Below the pieces are notes generated by a model, which did not search any database, was not told where the DNA came from, and saw nothing but the letters and a program-made list of their open reading frames with translations. Shown here piece after piece: positions 1 to 11,657 of a DNA stretch of 64,000 nt. Every line of letters begins with the position of its first letter. Within the stretch, counting starts at the first letter, position 1. The translations under genes were made by a program, and so were the position numbers. The stretch covers positions 10,359,001 through 10,423,000 of the forward strand of contig CM044876.1 of NCBI GenBank assembly GCA_024500155.1. Direction: 5' to 3'. Origin of the DNA: Chenopodium formosanum. Lineage: Eukaryota > Streptophyta > Magnoliopsida > Caryophyllales > Amaranthaceae.

Positions 1-62
1 AACTTATTTTTACTGAACTGAAATTATTTTTACTTAATATTATTTTTTTAAGGTGAAGAGAA
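1..62. mobile_element. Truncated end of a 'GCCCC..AAGGTGAAG' MITE (family F2)
   Basis: The window opens in alternating TTTTTACTGAACTGAAATTA-type units and ends in TTAAGGTGAAGAGAAC, the terminal motif of the F2 elements seen complete at 3052-3358 and 24916-25222. Only the right end lies in the window. Confidence 0.6.
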
Positions 63-1060
63 CTTGTAACAAGTACATATATAGAAAATTGTATATATAT
101 ATACAATCTGGACTTTCATTAGTACTTGTAACAAGTACGCTTGTACATATATAGAAAATTAATTCTAACAAAATAATTAAAAATTACTTAATCAATATTA
201 AAATTACTGAATAAATTGTTGCTACATGCAAGATTACAAGTACATACTACTGAAAATAACTTGTTGCTACATGCAAGATTACAAGAATTTTTGTATTTTT
301 GACTTATATCAATATTTCACTTATCTACGCATATATATAAAAAGCTAAACACAAATGTTTAAAAAAAAAAACTGATGTACAATAACCATATTGTAAATCA
401 GTAAAAAAGCAAAACAAGTTGGGCACGTGTGGGCCCTATTACCTTCCGTCGCTCTCTTCTTTCGTCATTTCATATTCTTCTTGCAGTTTATTATTTGGTT
501 GCATATGCTGAAATTTTCCCCACTCCCCGTTGTACCCGCCCTTGTGGCTCATATGAATAAAAAAAATTATTCAATTTATCATCTTCCTTCATCACGTGTG
601 GGCCCTATTACCTTCCATCTCTCTTCCTTAGAGGCTTGGAGTGAGTCTGGGCGAATTATCAACCAACAAATTCATCTTCTTCCCACCTGAAACCCTTGAT
701 TTAAATTTACTCCTCTTATATATCCTTGATTTTCTATTCATCATTCTTCCTAAACATCCATTTATCCGATTTCCATTCATCAAAACTCGTATCAATTAGG
801 AAAGATATTAAATGTATAATATAAAGCTCTAAAGATATTAAACCAAGTTATTATTCCAACTTCCCAAGATATTAGACTTACCAAATTGATGATCCTAGCA
901 TTATATTACGATAATCAAAGATTCTCTTGTTACATATCAAATGGACAGATAGATACTTGATGTTGGGATCGGAACTTTCTTTATTTAATCTAATCTTTAT
1001 CCATTCAAAACAAGGAAATAAAAAATTCCTTATTTTAACCCATCAATTCAAAGGCACCGC
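63..1060. other. AT-rich intergenic stretch, no gene seen
   Basis: No supported gene. A short direct repeat (GTTGCTACATGCAAGATTAC) occurs at about 222 and 262. A 23-bp direct repeat beginning CACGTGTGGGCCCTATTACC occurs at about 424 and 594. From about 900 the sequence matches the distal promoter of the gene-family copies downstream (GATTCTCTTGTTA...GATCGGAACTTTC). Confidence 0.6.
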
Positions 1061-1070
1061 TTTAATAATT

Positions 1071-1107
1071 CTTGTAGTGCAAGAATAATAAATCACCCCT
1101 ATAAATA
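1071..1107 (+). promoter_or_regulatory. Core promoter of family copy 1: CTTGTAGTGCAAG + TATAAATA
   Basis: Inverted-repeat motif CTTGTAGTGCAAG at 1071-1083 and TATAAATA at 1100-1107, 111 bp before the ATG. The same pair precedes all other copies. Confidence 0.7.
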
Positions 1108-1210
1108 TAAACTCTGAAAGGTTTTAATTCATATTTTCTTAATTATTTCATCAAAACCAAATCTAGCCACAAAAATATACTCTTACCCTTCATATTACCA
1201 AAAAATTCTA

Positions 1211-1735
1211 ATGGAGAACAAAAACTACCAACCTTCAATAATGAAGAAGTCATCCAACAATGACTTAAAAGCTTGCTCCGTGACCCTTAACCCCATCAAA
1301 CGAGTAGCTTCATTGAAAACCAATACTCATGAGATTCGTGTCTCTCTTCTCTTTCGCCATTGGCATGAGGTTTGCCTAAGTAATCCAGAGTGCCTTACTC
1401 AAGAAGACGGCCGCTACATCTTGTGGAAGGAGCCATTTAGCAACAAAATTTTCGAGGTGGCTTTTGTCATTAAACCCGAAAATCCTGATATGGTTGAAGG
1501 TTACATTACTAATGCCATAAGAACTTGTAAGAAGAATATGCCTAATTACGTGAGTCCTGGTGTTCTGAGTTTCGTTATTGCTAAGGTTTCGCAGTGCCTC
1601 CGAGAGAATGTCGTATTTGATAAAGATCTTCAAGGGTTCCGGTTCGAGTTGGCGGCTGTTGTTGATGTATCGACCGTAGTCGATGTTGGTCGTGATATAT
1701 ATGACGAGGGAATGGCGAATATGATAGCTATCTAA
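1211..1735 (+). CDS. Uncharacterised single-exon family protein, copy 1 (174 aa)
   Basis: First member of a seven-copy family that I do not recognise. The protein is soluble-looking: no signal peptide, membrane segment or familiar catalytic motif. It has a polar N-terminus (MENKNYQPSIMKK), then a conserved core with HEIRVSLLFRHW, VCLSNPECLTQED, LWKEPFSNKIFEVAFVIKPE, a helix-like GYITNAIRTCKKN, SPGVLSFVIAKVSQCLRENV and a C-terminal FELAAVVDVSTVVDVG. This ATG is chosen because it aligns with the start in every copy and lies 104 bp after the TATA box. Copy 1 is the most divergent long copy: an extra Gly in QEDGRYILW, loss of one codon in the PAYGVSPG loop, and FRHWHE/VLSFV where others have FRHWRE/VLRFV. 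Codons are clean and there is no intron. Function unknown. The family may be lineage-restricted. Confidence 0.8.
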   Translation: MENKNYQPSIMKKSSNNDLKACSVTLNPIKRVASLKTNTHEIRVSLLFRHWHEVCLSNPECLTQEDGRYILWKEPFSNKIFEVAFVIKPENPDMVEGYITNAIRTCKKNMPNYVSPGVLSFVIAKVSQCLRENVVFDKDLQGFRFELAAVVDVSTVVDVGRDIYDEGMANMIAI

Positions 1736-2077
1736 GTCTTTAGTGGTTTCGTTAAAAGTCAAGAAATAATAGAAACTTTAAGTCATAGTACTTTTTAAAT
1801 TTTGCTGTCGTTCTTGTAACTTTGTAAGAGTTGTTGCAAATGTTTAAGATGATTTCATTTTAACAATTTGATTACTCCGTATTTTTTAATTACGCAGATG
1901 GATCGGACTTCAAAAAAAAATAATTACACAGATGATGATATGCATTTTTGTACCGTTAATAATCGATAATTAAGATTTCTAACTTGATATGTTAGTTAGT
2001 TATTACTCGTTACTTTCATTATTGTTAACATCGTTTGTAACTTTGCGTTTGATATTCTTATTTTCAAGTAATTATTA

Positions 2078-2329
2078 TATCAGTTCAGTAAAATTAATTC
2101 CACTTCAATAAAAATAATTTCACTTCAACAAAAATAAGTTCAGTTAAGTAAAATTCAATTTTCTTAAATAAGAATTATAATAGAAAATAAGTAAAAATAA
2201 TTTCAGTTTAGCAAAATAAAATTCATTTTAGTAAAATTAATTTAAGTTCAGTAAGAATAATTTAAGTTCAGAAAATATAATTTTGTTTCAGTAAAAATAA
2301 TTTCAGTTCAGCAAAATTAAGGTGAAGTG
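2078..2329. mobile_element. Degenerate F2-type MITE (TTCAGTAAAAATAA array)
   Basis: An array of CAGTTCAGTAAAAATAATTT-like units ending in AAGGTGAAGTG. This is the same architecture as 3052-3358, but the left terminus is lost or decayed. A poly(T) run follows directly. Confidence 0.55.
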
Positions 2330-2665
2330 TTTTTTTTTTTTTTTTTTTTTAAGAACACGTAATTAAAGTTATTTCTTTATATATGTGAAAAAAAAAAAAG
2401 TTATTTCTTTTTAGTGTCAAGCAAGATGGAAATATCTAATCTCTATGGAGTAGAAAACAAACTTTTGTAAATAGTTTAATTTTTGGAAATTAAAGACATA
2501 CATATATCCCTTACGGCTAAATACAAAAAGTTAAAAGTGAAAAAAAATACATGAACTAATACTCCGTAACATTTAATCAACCTATCTATGCATGATTTTG
2601 TCTTACATTGTTAAATTATAACAAATTAGAAAAGATATTAAATGTATCACAAACTTTTAAATAAA

Positions 2666-2880
2666 ACGGATGTTTAGTAAATTACTGAACATCCGTTATA
2701 AAGTGACAATAAAATGTGCAAAAGTTACACTAAAACGCACAAAAGTTACTCTGACATATATAAGAGTTATTTATGCTTTATTGATAAATTTGACAAAAGT
2801 GACACTAAATTTGACAAAAGTGACACTAAATTTGACAAAAGTGACACCCGATGTACAGTAAATTACTGAAAATCGGGTGT
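2666..2880. mobile_element. Hairpin-ended repeat, copy 1
   Basis: Each end is a palindrome: at 2666-2696 CGGATGTT...AACATCCG around AGTAAATTACT, and at 2844-2880 CACCCGAT...ATCGGGTG around the same AGTAAATTACT core. Between them lie tandem units of about 20 bp (TTTGACAAAAGTGACACTAA). A second copy in the opposite orientation lies at 24129-24330. No coding sequence. Confidence 0.55.
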
Positions 2881-3051
2881 ATACAAAAGTGATTGTAAAT
2901 GTATAATATCTATCTCAAATTTCATATATCATTACCCTATTTTATTGGAGATCGGGAGTTAAAATACAAGTTAAATTTTTATTATGTGATAAGGCTATTA
3001 TATATTTTCATGGACATAACTTTTAACATGGAAAAGAAAAACCCCAAATTA

Positions 3052-3358
3052 GGCCTTGTTCTTTTCACCTTAAAAAAATAATATTAAGTAAAGTAATTTC
3101 GGTTCAGTAAAAATAAATTCAGTTCAGGTAAAATTAATTTCAATTCAGTAAAAATAAGTTCAGTTCAGTAAAATTCAGTTTTCTTAAAGAAGAATTATAA
3201 TAGAAAATCAGTAAAAATAATTTCAGTTCAGTAAAAATAATTTAATTTCAGTAAAAATAATTTCAGTTCAGTAAAATTAAGTTTAGTTCAGTAAAAATAA
3301 GTTTAGTTCAGTAAAAATAATTTCAGTTCAACAAAATTAAGGTGAATCAAACATGTCC
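3052..3358. mobile_element. F2 MITE, complete, TTA target duplication
   Basis: 307 bp, starting GGCCTTGTTCTTTTCACCTT and ending in AAGGTGAATCAAACATGTCC, flanked by TTA at 3049-3051 and 3359-3361. The interior is an array of TTCAGTTCAGTAAAAATAA-like units. A 3-bp TTA/TAA duplication with GGCC-type ends is typical of PIF/Harbinger (Tourist-like) MITEs. Confidence 0.7.
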
Positions 3359-3676
3359 TTATTAGACTTACCAATTAAATGATCCAAGCAATTATATTAC
3401 GGAATTAAACACAAATATCAAGTCCAAGAAAAAGAAACAAAAAAAAAAAAAAAAAAATCAACAGTGAAAGATTCTCTTAATTGAGATCTGATACTTTATG
3501 TTAAACTTTCCTTATTTTTTTTTGAAAGACAAAACTTTCCTTATTTTATTATCTAAGTACCTCTTTATCCAATCAAACAAAATAAGAAAATAATTTGAAG
3601 ATAAAAACAGCTGTAAATAATAAATTTCCTTATTTTAGCACATTAAAATTCAATAGTCGACACCGCTTCAATAATT

Positions 3677-3719
3677 CTTGTTGTGCAAGATTACATCACC
3701 GATATAATCCCTATAAATT
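3677..3719 (+). promoter_or_regulatory. Core promoter of family copy 2
   Basis: CTTGTTGTGCAAG at 3677-3689 and TATAAATT at 3712-3719, 22 bp apart and 126 bp before the ATG. Confidence 0.7.
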
Positions 3720-3837
3720 TAAACTAAACTAATTGAAAGGAATTTTATTCAGATTTTCTTACATACCTTCATCAAAACTAAGCGAGCTACAACAATACAC
3801 TCATACTCTTACCCATCAAATTACCAAAAAAGCTTTA

Positions 3838-4362
3838 ATGGAGATTAAAAACCATCAACCATCAATAATGAAGAAGCCATCCAATAATGACTTCAAAGTT
3901 TGCTCAGTGACCCTTAACCCCATCCAACGAGTAGCTTCATCGAAAACCGATACTCATGAGATTCGTGTCTCTCTTCACTTTCGCCATTGGCGTGAAGTCT
4001 GCCTAAGTAATCCAGAGTGCCTTACCCAAGAAGACCGCAAGACCTTATGGAAGGAGCCATTCAACAACAAAGTTTTCGAGGTGGCTTTTGTGATTAAACC
4101 TGAAAATCCCAATATGGTTGAAGGTTACATTACTAATGCCCTAAGAACTTGTAAGAAGAATTTGCCTGCTTACGGCGTGAGTCCTGGTGTTTTAAGGTTC
4201 GTTATTGCTAAGGTGTCGCGGTGCCTCCGAGAGAATGTCGTGTTTGATAAAGATCTTCAAGGGTTCCGGTTCGAGTTGGCGGCTGATGTTGATGTATCGA
4301 CCGTAGTCGATGTTGGTCGTGACCTATATGACGAGGCAATGGTGAATATGATACTTGTCTAG
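3838..4362 (+). CDS. Uncharacterised single-exon family protein, copy 2 (174 aa)
   Basis: Same family as 1211-1735. The open frame extends upstream to 3733 only through non-ATG codons. The ATG at 3838 matches the start of the other copies and lies downstream of the TATA box, so 174 aa is the likely product. Distinguishing residues are NPIQRVASS, SLHFRHWRE, QEDRKTLWKEPFNNKVFE (shared with the short-form copies at 25635 and 37168), AADVDVST and a C-terminus DLYDEAMVNMILV. It therefore mixes features of the long and short subgroups, which fits either an intermediate lineage or recombination between copies. Function unknown. Confidence 0.8.
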   Translation: MEIKNHQPSIMKKPSNNDFKVCSVTLNPIQRVASSKTDTHEIRVSLHFRHWREVCLSNPECLTQEDRKTLWKEPFNNKVFEVAFVIKPENPNMVEGYITNALRTCKKNLPAYGVSPGVLRFVIAKVSRCLRENVVFDKDLQGFRFELAADVDVSTVVDVGRDLYDEAMVNMILV

Positions 4363-4731
4363 GTCTTTAGGGGTAAAGTTAAAAGTCAAGAAATAATAAA
4401 ACCTAGTACTTGTTAATTTGCTATCATTCTTGTAAGTTGTTGCAAATGTTAAAGATGATTTAATTTCATTTTTATCAATTTGATTATTTTTTTAATTACA
4501 CGATATATATTGCATTTTTGTACCACATTAATAATTGATATAAAGTTTTGTCACTCGTTAGTCGTTACTTTCATTATTGTCTTCATCGTTTGTAACTTTA
4601 TTTGCACATTGACATTCTTAATTTTGAGTATTATATGATTTATATCTATGATTTAAGTCAATATATTGTATATCATATACATACAACAATATATTAAAAT
4701 AGTAAAAGCATGTGAGAATTTTAAATATGTA

Positions 4732-4964
4732 CTTCCTCCGTTTTCTTTTACTTGCAACACACCTTTTAGGCACGCAGTTTTAGGAGATGATTAGTGAGGG
4801 TAAACGAGCGATTTTATCAATATAATTTTTACACGAAGATTAGAATAGGGTTAAGTATCATTTGTAAAAATTATAATGAATAATTTATCCGTTTACATTA
4901 CATAAACCCAACCTCAAAACACGTGCCACAAGGCTGTGTTGCAAGTAAAAAGAAACGGAGGAAG
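4732..4964. mobile_element. Stowaway-type MITE (TA target duplication)
   Basis: 233 bp with terminal inverted repeats CTTCCTCCGTTTTCTTTTAC / GTAAAAAGAAACGGAGGAAG extending to about 29 bp (…TTGCAACAC), flanked by TA on both sides. TIR and duplication type match Tc1/mariner-derived Stowaway elements. Confidence 0.85.
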
Positions 4965-5162
4965 TAATAGTTATAATGTGCAAGATAATATTTTAGGAGG
5001 TTTACATTAGAATTTAAATAAATAAAAATTATAATATAAATGCAATTATACTTAAATAAATACGGAGTATAATTATAATTTTTTTAAAAAAGTAATTTTG
5101 GCGGATTTTTTTTTATAATACATTACCAAGTATCCTCTTAGATTCACTTTTAATAATATCTA

Positions 5163-5576
5163 GGATTTTTTGTGAAAAACTACCTTTTAAACTTTGAATT
5201 TTGCGAAAAACTACCCTAAAAACAAAATGTTGTAATTAACTACCTTAAGTAGTATAAAATATTGTAATTGACTACCTCCCACTGGAATAAAACATTTGAA
5301 TTTAATTTTTCGCCGTTGACCATGTCACGTGAAGGTCTTGTGACCCTATAATGACTTAATTTCGCCGTTGAATTTTGCCTGAAAATCGGCTTTGGTCCTC
5401 CTCAACAACTCAAACTGTCTTTTGTGGTCCTTTTAAACAACTTTTTCCTTAATAGGTCCTTTTGAACAAAAGAGGCCACTTCAGTGATCCTTTTGAACAA
5501 ATTTCCCCAAAATTTTTTATTAGGTAATTTGTCGCAATATTTGGATTTAGTTAAGTAGTTTCTTACAAAAAGTCCT
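5163..5576. mobile_element. Non-autonomous element with TTTTTGTGAAAAACTACC arms
   Basis: The left end GGATTTTTTGTGAAAAACTA and the right end GTAGTTTCTTACAAAAAGTCC are imperfect inverted repeats. The interior repeats AACTACCTTA-like units, then CCTTTTGAACAA units. Related arms occur at 11178-11541. No coding sequence seen. The superfamily is uncertain. Confidence 0.45.
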
Positions 5577-5835
5577 TTTTATTTAAAAAATTAGATTCAA
5601 TTCTCTAAACAATGAAATTAAAACAAGAGGCCCAGGGTTCTCACTATATGGTTTTCTTGTACCAAATGAGATAAGTATTTAACTTGATGATAAGGAGAGT
5701 AAATTGACATCCCACTTTAGCCACTTAAACAGCTAACGTATGTGTTTCGTATTACTAGAAATCAAGCATTTTGCATAGGTGCCCCATTTTAAAAAGAAAA
5801 TTTGATTCTAATAATCCAACCTTTGCGCGTTCTAA

Positions 5836-6040
5836 GGGTCTGTTCATATTTACTTAATTTCAGTTCAGTTCAGCTCCAATCAGTTCAGTTCAGTTCCAAT
5901 CAGTTCAGTTCAGTTCAGCTCTTAATTTCCCTCTCACATAAAATATTCATTTCAGCTTAATTCAGTTAAGTTCAGTTTCAATCAGTTCAGTTCAGTTCAG
6001 TTTAGCTCAGTTCAGTGAATAATTGAATATGAACAGGCCC
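5836..6040. mobile_element. F1 MITE (TTCAG-pentamer array), TAA duplication
   Basis: 205 bp, GGGTCTGTTCATATTTACTT...AATATGAACAGGCCC, flanked by TAA at 5833-5835 and 6041-6043. The interior is built almost wholly of TTCAG pentamers broken by CTCCAA. Tourist/PIF-like by ends and target duplication. Confidence 0.8.
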
Positions 6041-9000
6041 TAATTCTATTAATTCAACCTTTCGATAATTGTACAATAATCCAAGCTTTGGGGGTGTTCT
6101 ATTCTATCAGGCCAAGGTGACCAGTATTCAATAACGGGCGGCTCATGGCTCTCCATGAAGACGAAATGCCTAGACATATATAACACATAAGTTTCAAGAA
6201 ATCACCTCCAATATTATTTCACACAACATTCATTTATCATGACAGAAGTATTGGCATATATACCAATACCAACAATACAACAATCATAAGAAAGTAAAAA
6301 AGCACAGCATGAAGAACTTCACTTAAAACATAAATTCAAATGGAGATGCTAGGAAGATCACGAACTACTAATCAAACACAGCCTATGCTCGATCGATAAT
6401 CCTTTGCCTCGAGCCAGTGTTGAGCACGCCTATGCTCGATCCAATCAGCTCGATCTATGGTCTAGTGGTTGCAATCGTACCACCAACCCCACAAATGAGT
6501 GGAGCAACAGTAAAACACAGGCGGAGGATCAATCCCTCCAATATTTTATAACAAATGATACACAAAAGTTGCAACATAATTTTTAAATTAAATTAATTAA
6601 ATTTTGAGATGATATGAAATGGATCGGACCTAGACAACCCAAATAATACTCAAAGAGGTTCATCAATATTAAAATTAATTGATGATGATAAGAGTACTAC
6701 TTTACCTTATGAACTGAAATTATCTCTCTTCGTTTTCTAATGTGGGACACTTACAACTCACTAGTGAGATTACAATGGGTTTCAACACAATTCATTAATA
6801 AAAAAACTACATGCATGTGACATGCACGTACATAAGAGATCGAACTTAACAAATACATCAAAACTACAATTGTTAGAACGAAACTCATGATTAATTATGA
6901 AAACAAGAAGAATTTTTTTTTTTCGAAATTATAATAAATTAATAATTAATATTTGAAATAAAAAAAATAACTTTTAGAAAAGAAAAATCATCTTTAATAA
7001 GTTTGACCAACAAAAATAAATAAATATAAAATAAATCTTTGTATGGATGATTATCATAGAATTTTCAATAATAATGCGGACATAAAAAAACTTAAAATTT
7101 TTTTCCGCTATAAACTTCCAAATCTTAGTTTGTATTAGTACTTCGTAATATAAATAAGGTCGATGGGAGACCTTAGTTCAATAGTGAATCACTCCCAGTT
7201 AAGAAAAAAATGTTAATCATTCGATTCATCCGTGGATGATGGATGGGGATGAATTTGGGTGGAGACTAGTCGGGTGATGGATAGGTTGGATATCCACCTC
7301 CGATCCGAATCTTCGATCCATTACTATCTCATTATTAAAAATACATTATTAAATTGATAGGCACGTGTATGTGATAAATATGCTAAGCTTTCACCTAAGT
7401 CTAAGTCAATTATTATTCTAATTGAATACGTAATTTATGGATCGGAGTAATTAGCCATCATCAATGCAACTTGGTAAATTTTTGTAAATAAAATTATGGA
7501 AAACATTAGAATATACTTCCTCTATTTTTGCACCATAAAAAAGTACTTCCTATTATAGGGGTGATAGTGGACTAACCGACTAAGATCTATTTGGTTCATC
7601 TGATTTTTCTAAAATTATTATGTTTATTTGAATTTATTAATTTTATACAAACGTATATTATTTTACTTTGAATAAACTTATTTTATTTGAATTTTCTAAA
7701 ACAAATTTTTTAGGCTTATTTTATTTCATTTAAAGTTAGTTTAATTTATTTGATCAAAACTTATTTTTTCTGAAATTATTAATTCTAAACTTTTTTTTTT
7801 TTAATCAAAACGTATTTTTCAGACATATAATAGTTAAAGATGAAATAATATGAAACAAACAATCCATAAATAAACTGGATTGGATCGTGTTGCTTATGTT
7901 TGAACTGAAGTCGTGTCACGGATTTCGTTTACTAAAATTTTCTAGTTCAACTAACCATTAAACTCAAGTTGATTTTGATTATATTAAATCCTCTATATTA
8001 TAACTATGACATGCTAATGTATATATGTGAGCATGTTTCACCACTGGTTTGGCTAATGTTAATTTCAAGCCGAGCTTGAATAGTAGTTCACAAATTACCT
8101 AGGCTCATTAACACCTCACACTATTTTTTACAATTTTAATGCAAAACATTTTTTTTCTATTCACAAATTTATTTTGATTGTGTGTTTTTACCAATATATA
8201 TCCTTATCAACATATATATATGTACTTATGCAAGATGTTGTTGAACTCTTCTGAATCCTTTTTTATTATTTTTTTTTTTGAATTTTACATTTATATACTT
8301 ACAAGTTACAGTGTAGTCAAGTTTTACGGTTTTCACTAATATATAACTAAGCTAAAGACATCATTTGAGATCAATAATGTGGTTTGACAAATGTGTCAAT
8401 CAAATTGTAACACCCTAAGCAGTTAGGATTTGTATCGACTAGCTTATGAAGGGTTGGCTATGAATTGGAATCACATGAAGAGCTTATTGAGCTTGAATTA
8501 ATTGTCAAAAAACAATCCGGAACAATCCAGCATGAAACCGTTCTGAATTTGAACCTAAATATGAGTCAATTTGATGCATTATTACAACATGACTTGATCT
8601 AAAATGACCCCATTGCATCTGAGGTGTTTTTCTCCTTCCAAATTCTAAAATATAATTGTTTCACTTGCTCATTTGTTTCCATGTTAAGATTGTACGTTAT
8701 TATCATATTTCTTGATATAAATGAGTCCATTTTCTTAATTGTAGCTGAATGTCATTTACTTTTTCTCTTTGTGTATATTGATCAAGCATTAGTTTGGTTG
8801 AATTATTAAATGGTACTCGTATATATCAAGATTTGGGAGCTTATACTAACTAGATTTAACATTTATTTTTCTTTGTGCACGATAGATTATAAAAATAAAT
8901 CTTGCGATCCAAAATATAAAAACTTTTGGTTGATTAGTCATCGATCTGATATGATATGAGTCAACTTGAAAAGAAAGTCATCGGTACAAGGTTCAAATCT

Positions 9001-9223
9001 TAGTTATCCACCTTTCTTTTCAACTAGAATTATTAGTGTTATGGATGGACAGTCCTATGTTAGGTTTTCTAATTTAACCCGACTATTGACAATGAGGAAA
9101 AATTTAGGTACAGATGCAGTATAAAACTATATAACAATACAACAATCTTTTATTATGTAGAAAAAGACGTTAGGTTAAACAAAAAAAAAAATAGTATCAT
9201 GAGAAACATAGCATGATATCTTT

Positions 9224-9260
<37 letters not shown>

Positions 9261-9290
9261 ATAGCATGATAAATCTTAAGATTGATCACC
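6041..9290. other. Gene-poor AT-rich region
   Basis: No coding gene supported. At about 6450-6535 there is a possible tRNA-derived SINE remnant: TGGTCTAGTGGTT (A-box-like) followed by GGATCAATCCC (B-box-like). The short open frame 6404-6586 over it has no other support. The rest is AT-rich with A/T homopolymers, including a run of about 38 A at 9222-9259. Confidence 0.5.
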
Positions 9291-9410
9291 TAAACGATAA
9301 CATTACTAGCAAGCGATTTAGCTGATAAATCTTTTTGAGCTCCGACCACTGGCCACTGCACCCTACCTTGCCTCGGCACTGGCCAAGGTTCATCCGGTTC
9401 ATTGCATTGG

Positions 9411-9795
9411 CTATAGGTCGCAATCATGCCAATACCAGGGACCAGTACAACACAAATAATAACCATAAATAGAAATGGGCCATAATCTTCCGATACAATC
9501 TAAACCTTCGCAACAATCATGCTCACCATAGCATTGATTACCTTTCGCGGTGCATGTCTGCCCTAACACCATATCTGCAAAATCACAACACCAATCAATT
9601 AACAATAATCCTATCATTATATGTAACTAATATTTGTGACAATTCCTAATTTAAAAACTTTGTATTATTGTTGCAATATTTAAAATTTTAAAGGAGGAAG
9701 TATTAAACACAAACTTGCTAATTGAAATAACCTGATGTAATTAGGATTAACATCAATCCTATGATAATTGGCTTTAGATGTTTGAGAGACATCAT
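9411..9795 (-). CDS. Small secreted eight-cysteine knottin-like peptide, gene 1 (75 aa)
   Basis: Two exons on the minus strand: 9795-9732 and 9574-9411, with a GT-AG phase-1 intron of 157 bp. Exon 1 encodes a signal peptide (MMSLKHLKPIIIGLMLILIT). Exon 2 encodes the mature peptide with cysteine spacing C-x6-C-x5-CC-x4-C-x14-CC-x8-C and the signature DCCEGLDC. The first six cysteines fit the inhibitor cystine knot order (C..C..CC..C..C) known from plant knottin antimicrobial peptides. The extra CC and C-terminal Cys would give a fourth disulfide. Likely exported to the apoplast. A defence role is inference from family type. The start is the first of two adjacent ATGs. A TATA-like TTAAATAG lies upstream (about 9850). 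Confidence 0.75.
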
Positions 9796-10160
9796 ATTCA
9801 CTAGTTTAATTTGTGGCTTGGATGGAAAACATATTCACATCTTCTCTATTTAATGCCTTAGCTTTTCATGTTAAAGTCAACCTAATTTTGCTTGATAATT
9901 AGATTATGTAGTTTACTTTAGTTTGTAAGACATGTGCTAATCCTCGTTCAAAGATGCTTTGACATTGATGATACATCTTGCTAAAGATTATAATACAGTT
10001 CCATGGTATGATAACTTAACTAAAGAGAAACCATTAGTATATTAGGAGTTGAAGTTTGTATTGATATTTTTATTTAGATCTATACGAAGTATTATATTAG
10101 AGTACATTATTGTTATTATGTGTCAAGTTGCATGACTTATCAGGTTGGTGGAAAGACTAA
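9796..10160. other. Upstream region of knottin gene 1
   Basis: Contains the likely minus-strand promoter. About 150 bp nearest the gene resembles the equivalent region of knottin gene 3 (CTTCTCTATTTAATGCCTTAG, GATGCTTTGACATTGATG), so the two were duplicated with their promoters. Nothing else recognised. Confidence 0.55.
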
Positions 10161-10383
10161 CGGTGTGTTTGGATAAAGACATGGGAAAGAAAAGAAGGGG
10201 AGGGAGGTGAAGGGGAGATGAGTTTTCCTTCCAAATATCTCCATTGTTTAGAGAGATCAAATTCTTACGATTGCCTCCTTCAACTCCATTCCTTCCTCAT
10301 TTATCATCCAAATTAAAGATAATCTATCTCTAAATATCTCTTTCCTTCCTTTCACTCTATTTCCATTTATCCAAACAAAGTGT
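10161..10383. mobile_element. MITE-like element, GTGTGTTTGGATAAA ends
   Basis: Begins CGGTGTGTTTGGATAAAG and ends TTTATCCAAACAAAGTG, inverted repeats of about 15 bp with one or two mismatches, flanked by TAAC on both sides. The interior is rich in CTTCCTTCC/GGAAGG tracts. Small non-autonomous DNA element, superfamily uncertain. Confidence 0.55.
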
Positions 10384-11177
10384 AACAGATAATGTGAATG
10401 AAAAGTAAGACCTGGTTTAGAAAAGTAAAACCTTGTTTGAAAGTGCGTATTTCGAAAATAGTCAACATTTACGTTGGACTTAAGTTACACTATCCTCGTT
10501 TCTAAATGATCTTAACACTTTCCTTGGCCTATTTCGAAAAAGTCATCCACATCTTCACTTGTTTTCTTTCTTTTTTTTTTTTTTTTTTTATTTTCTTTGG
10601 CAAACCCTTACACTGTCACCACATTATCCCTTTTATCTCGTATAAGAAATAAAAAAAGGGTCATTTTTAAGGTAATATAAGAGGTCAACGTCGGAAAAAA
10701 AGTCAATTATTGCCGGATTCCGACCTCAAGGTCCCCCAAACAACAAAATCAACTTATAAGGTGCTTTTAAATCACTTTAAACATATAAGGCCCTTCCAGA
10801 CAAAATAGTAAGCTTATATGTCCCTTCTAGACAAATTTTCCTATTTAAAATTGTCATAAATATGTTAATCTTCATTATCTAAGTCTAAGTCCATTACGGA
10901 GTATTATTCTAATTATATACATAAACTGCGGATCGGAGTAATTAATCATCTTCAATACAACTTATGCAAGTTGATTATTTGTTTAAATAAATAAATTAGT
11001 ATGGATTACATTAATCATCTTCAATACACTTCCTCTATTATTAAATAAAAGTTAATCATTCCCTCAAAAAAAAAATAAAATAAAATAAAATAAAAGTTAA
11101 TCATCATCAATTCACTTCTTCTATTTTAGGGGTGACAGTGGCTTAAGATTTATTTGGTTATTTTTTTATTTATTTTT

Positions 11178-11541
11178 TTCCCCTAATTTAGTGAATAACT
11201 ACCTTATAGGCTTATGGAAACTACCTTTTGACAATAGATGTTGTAAGAAACTACCTTATAAAATCATTAATGTTGTAAAAAGCTACCTCTTGTCAAATTA
11301 TTACATTAAATAAGAGACGTTTAATGGCCCATTTTAAAACATTTTTTTTCTCAAATTCCACCCAATTTCTCCATAGCCCCCTTATAACCCTAATTCCCTT
11401 CTCTTTCACTGTTAAATTAAGCACATGATAGCAATTAACAACATTTAGTTTTTAAAAGGTAGTTTTTTCCCACAATTTTTTTATAAGATTGTTTTTCACA
11501 AAATTTGATGTATATAAGGTAGTTTTTTCACAAAAAGTCAT
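11178..11541. mobile_element. Second element with CACAAAAAGTC / ACTACC arms
   Basis: The right end AGGTAGTTTTTTCACAAAAAGTC is the reverse complement of the type of left arm seen at 5163. Repeated AACTACCTTA units fill the left half. The left terminus is blurred (TTTAGTGAATAACTACC). No gene. Confidence 0.4.
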
Positions 11542-11657
11542 TTATTATATTATTTATTTTATCTAACCTTGTTTCATTTTATTTTGCTTGAACTTATTTT
11601 ATTTGTGTCTAAACTTCTTTTTATTTAACTAATCCTATTTTATTTCATTTGAACTTA

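Noticed and set aside
427..690. 87-codon open frame
   Set aside because: Begins at GTG, spans a direct repeat (CACGTGTGGGCCC) and has no recognisable domain or promoter.
1376..1762. Antisense open frame over family copy 1
   Set aside because: Shadow of the sense coding sequence and not kept open in the paralogues.
6404..6586. 60-codon open frame
   Set aside because: Overlaps A-box/B-box-like motifs of a probable SINE remnant. No coding support.
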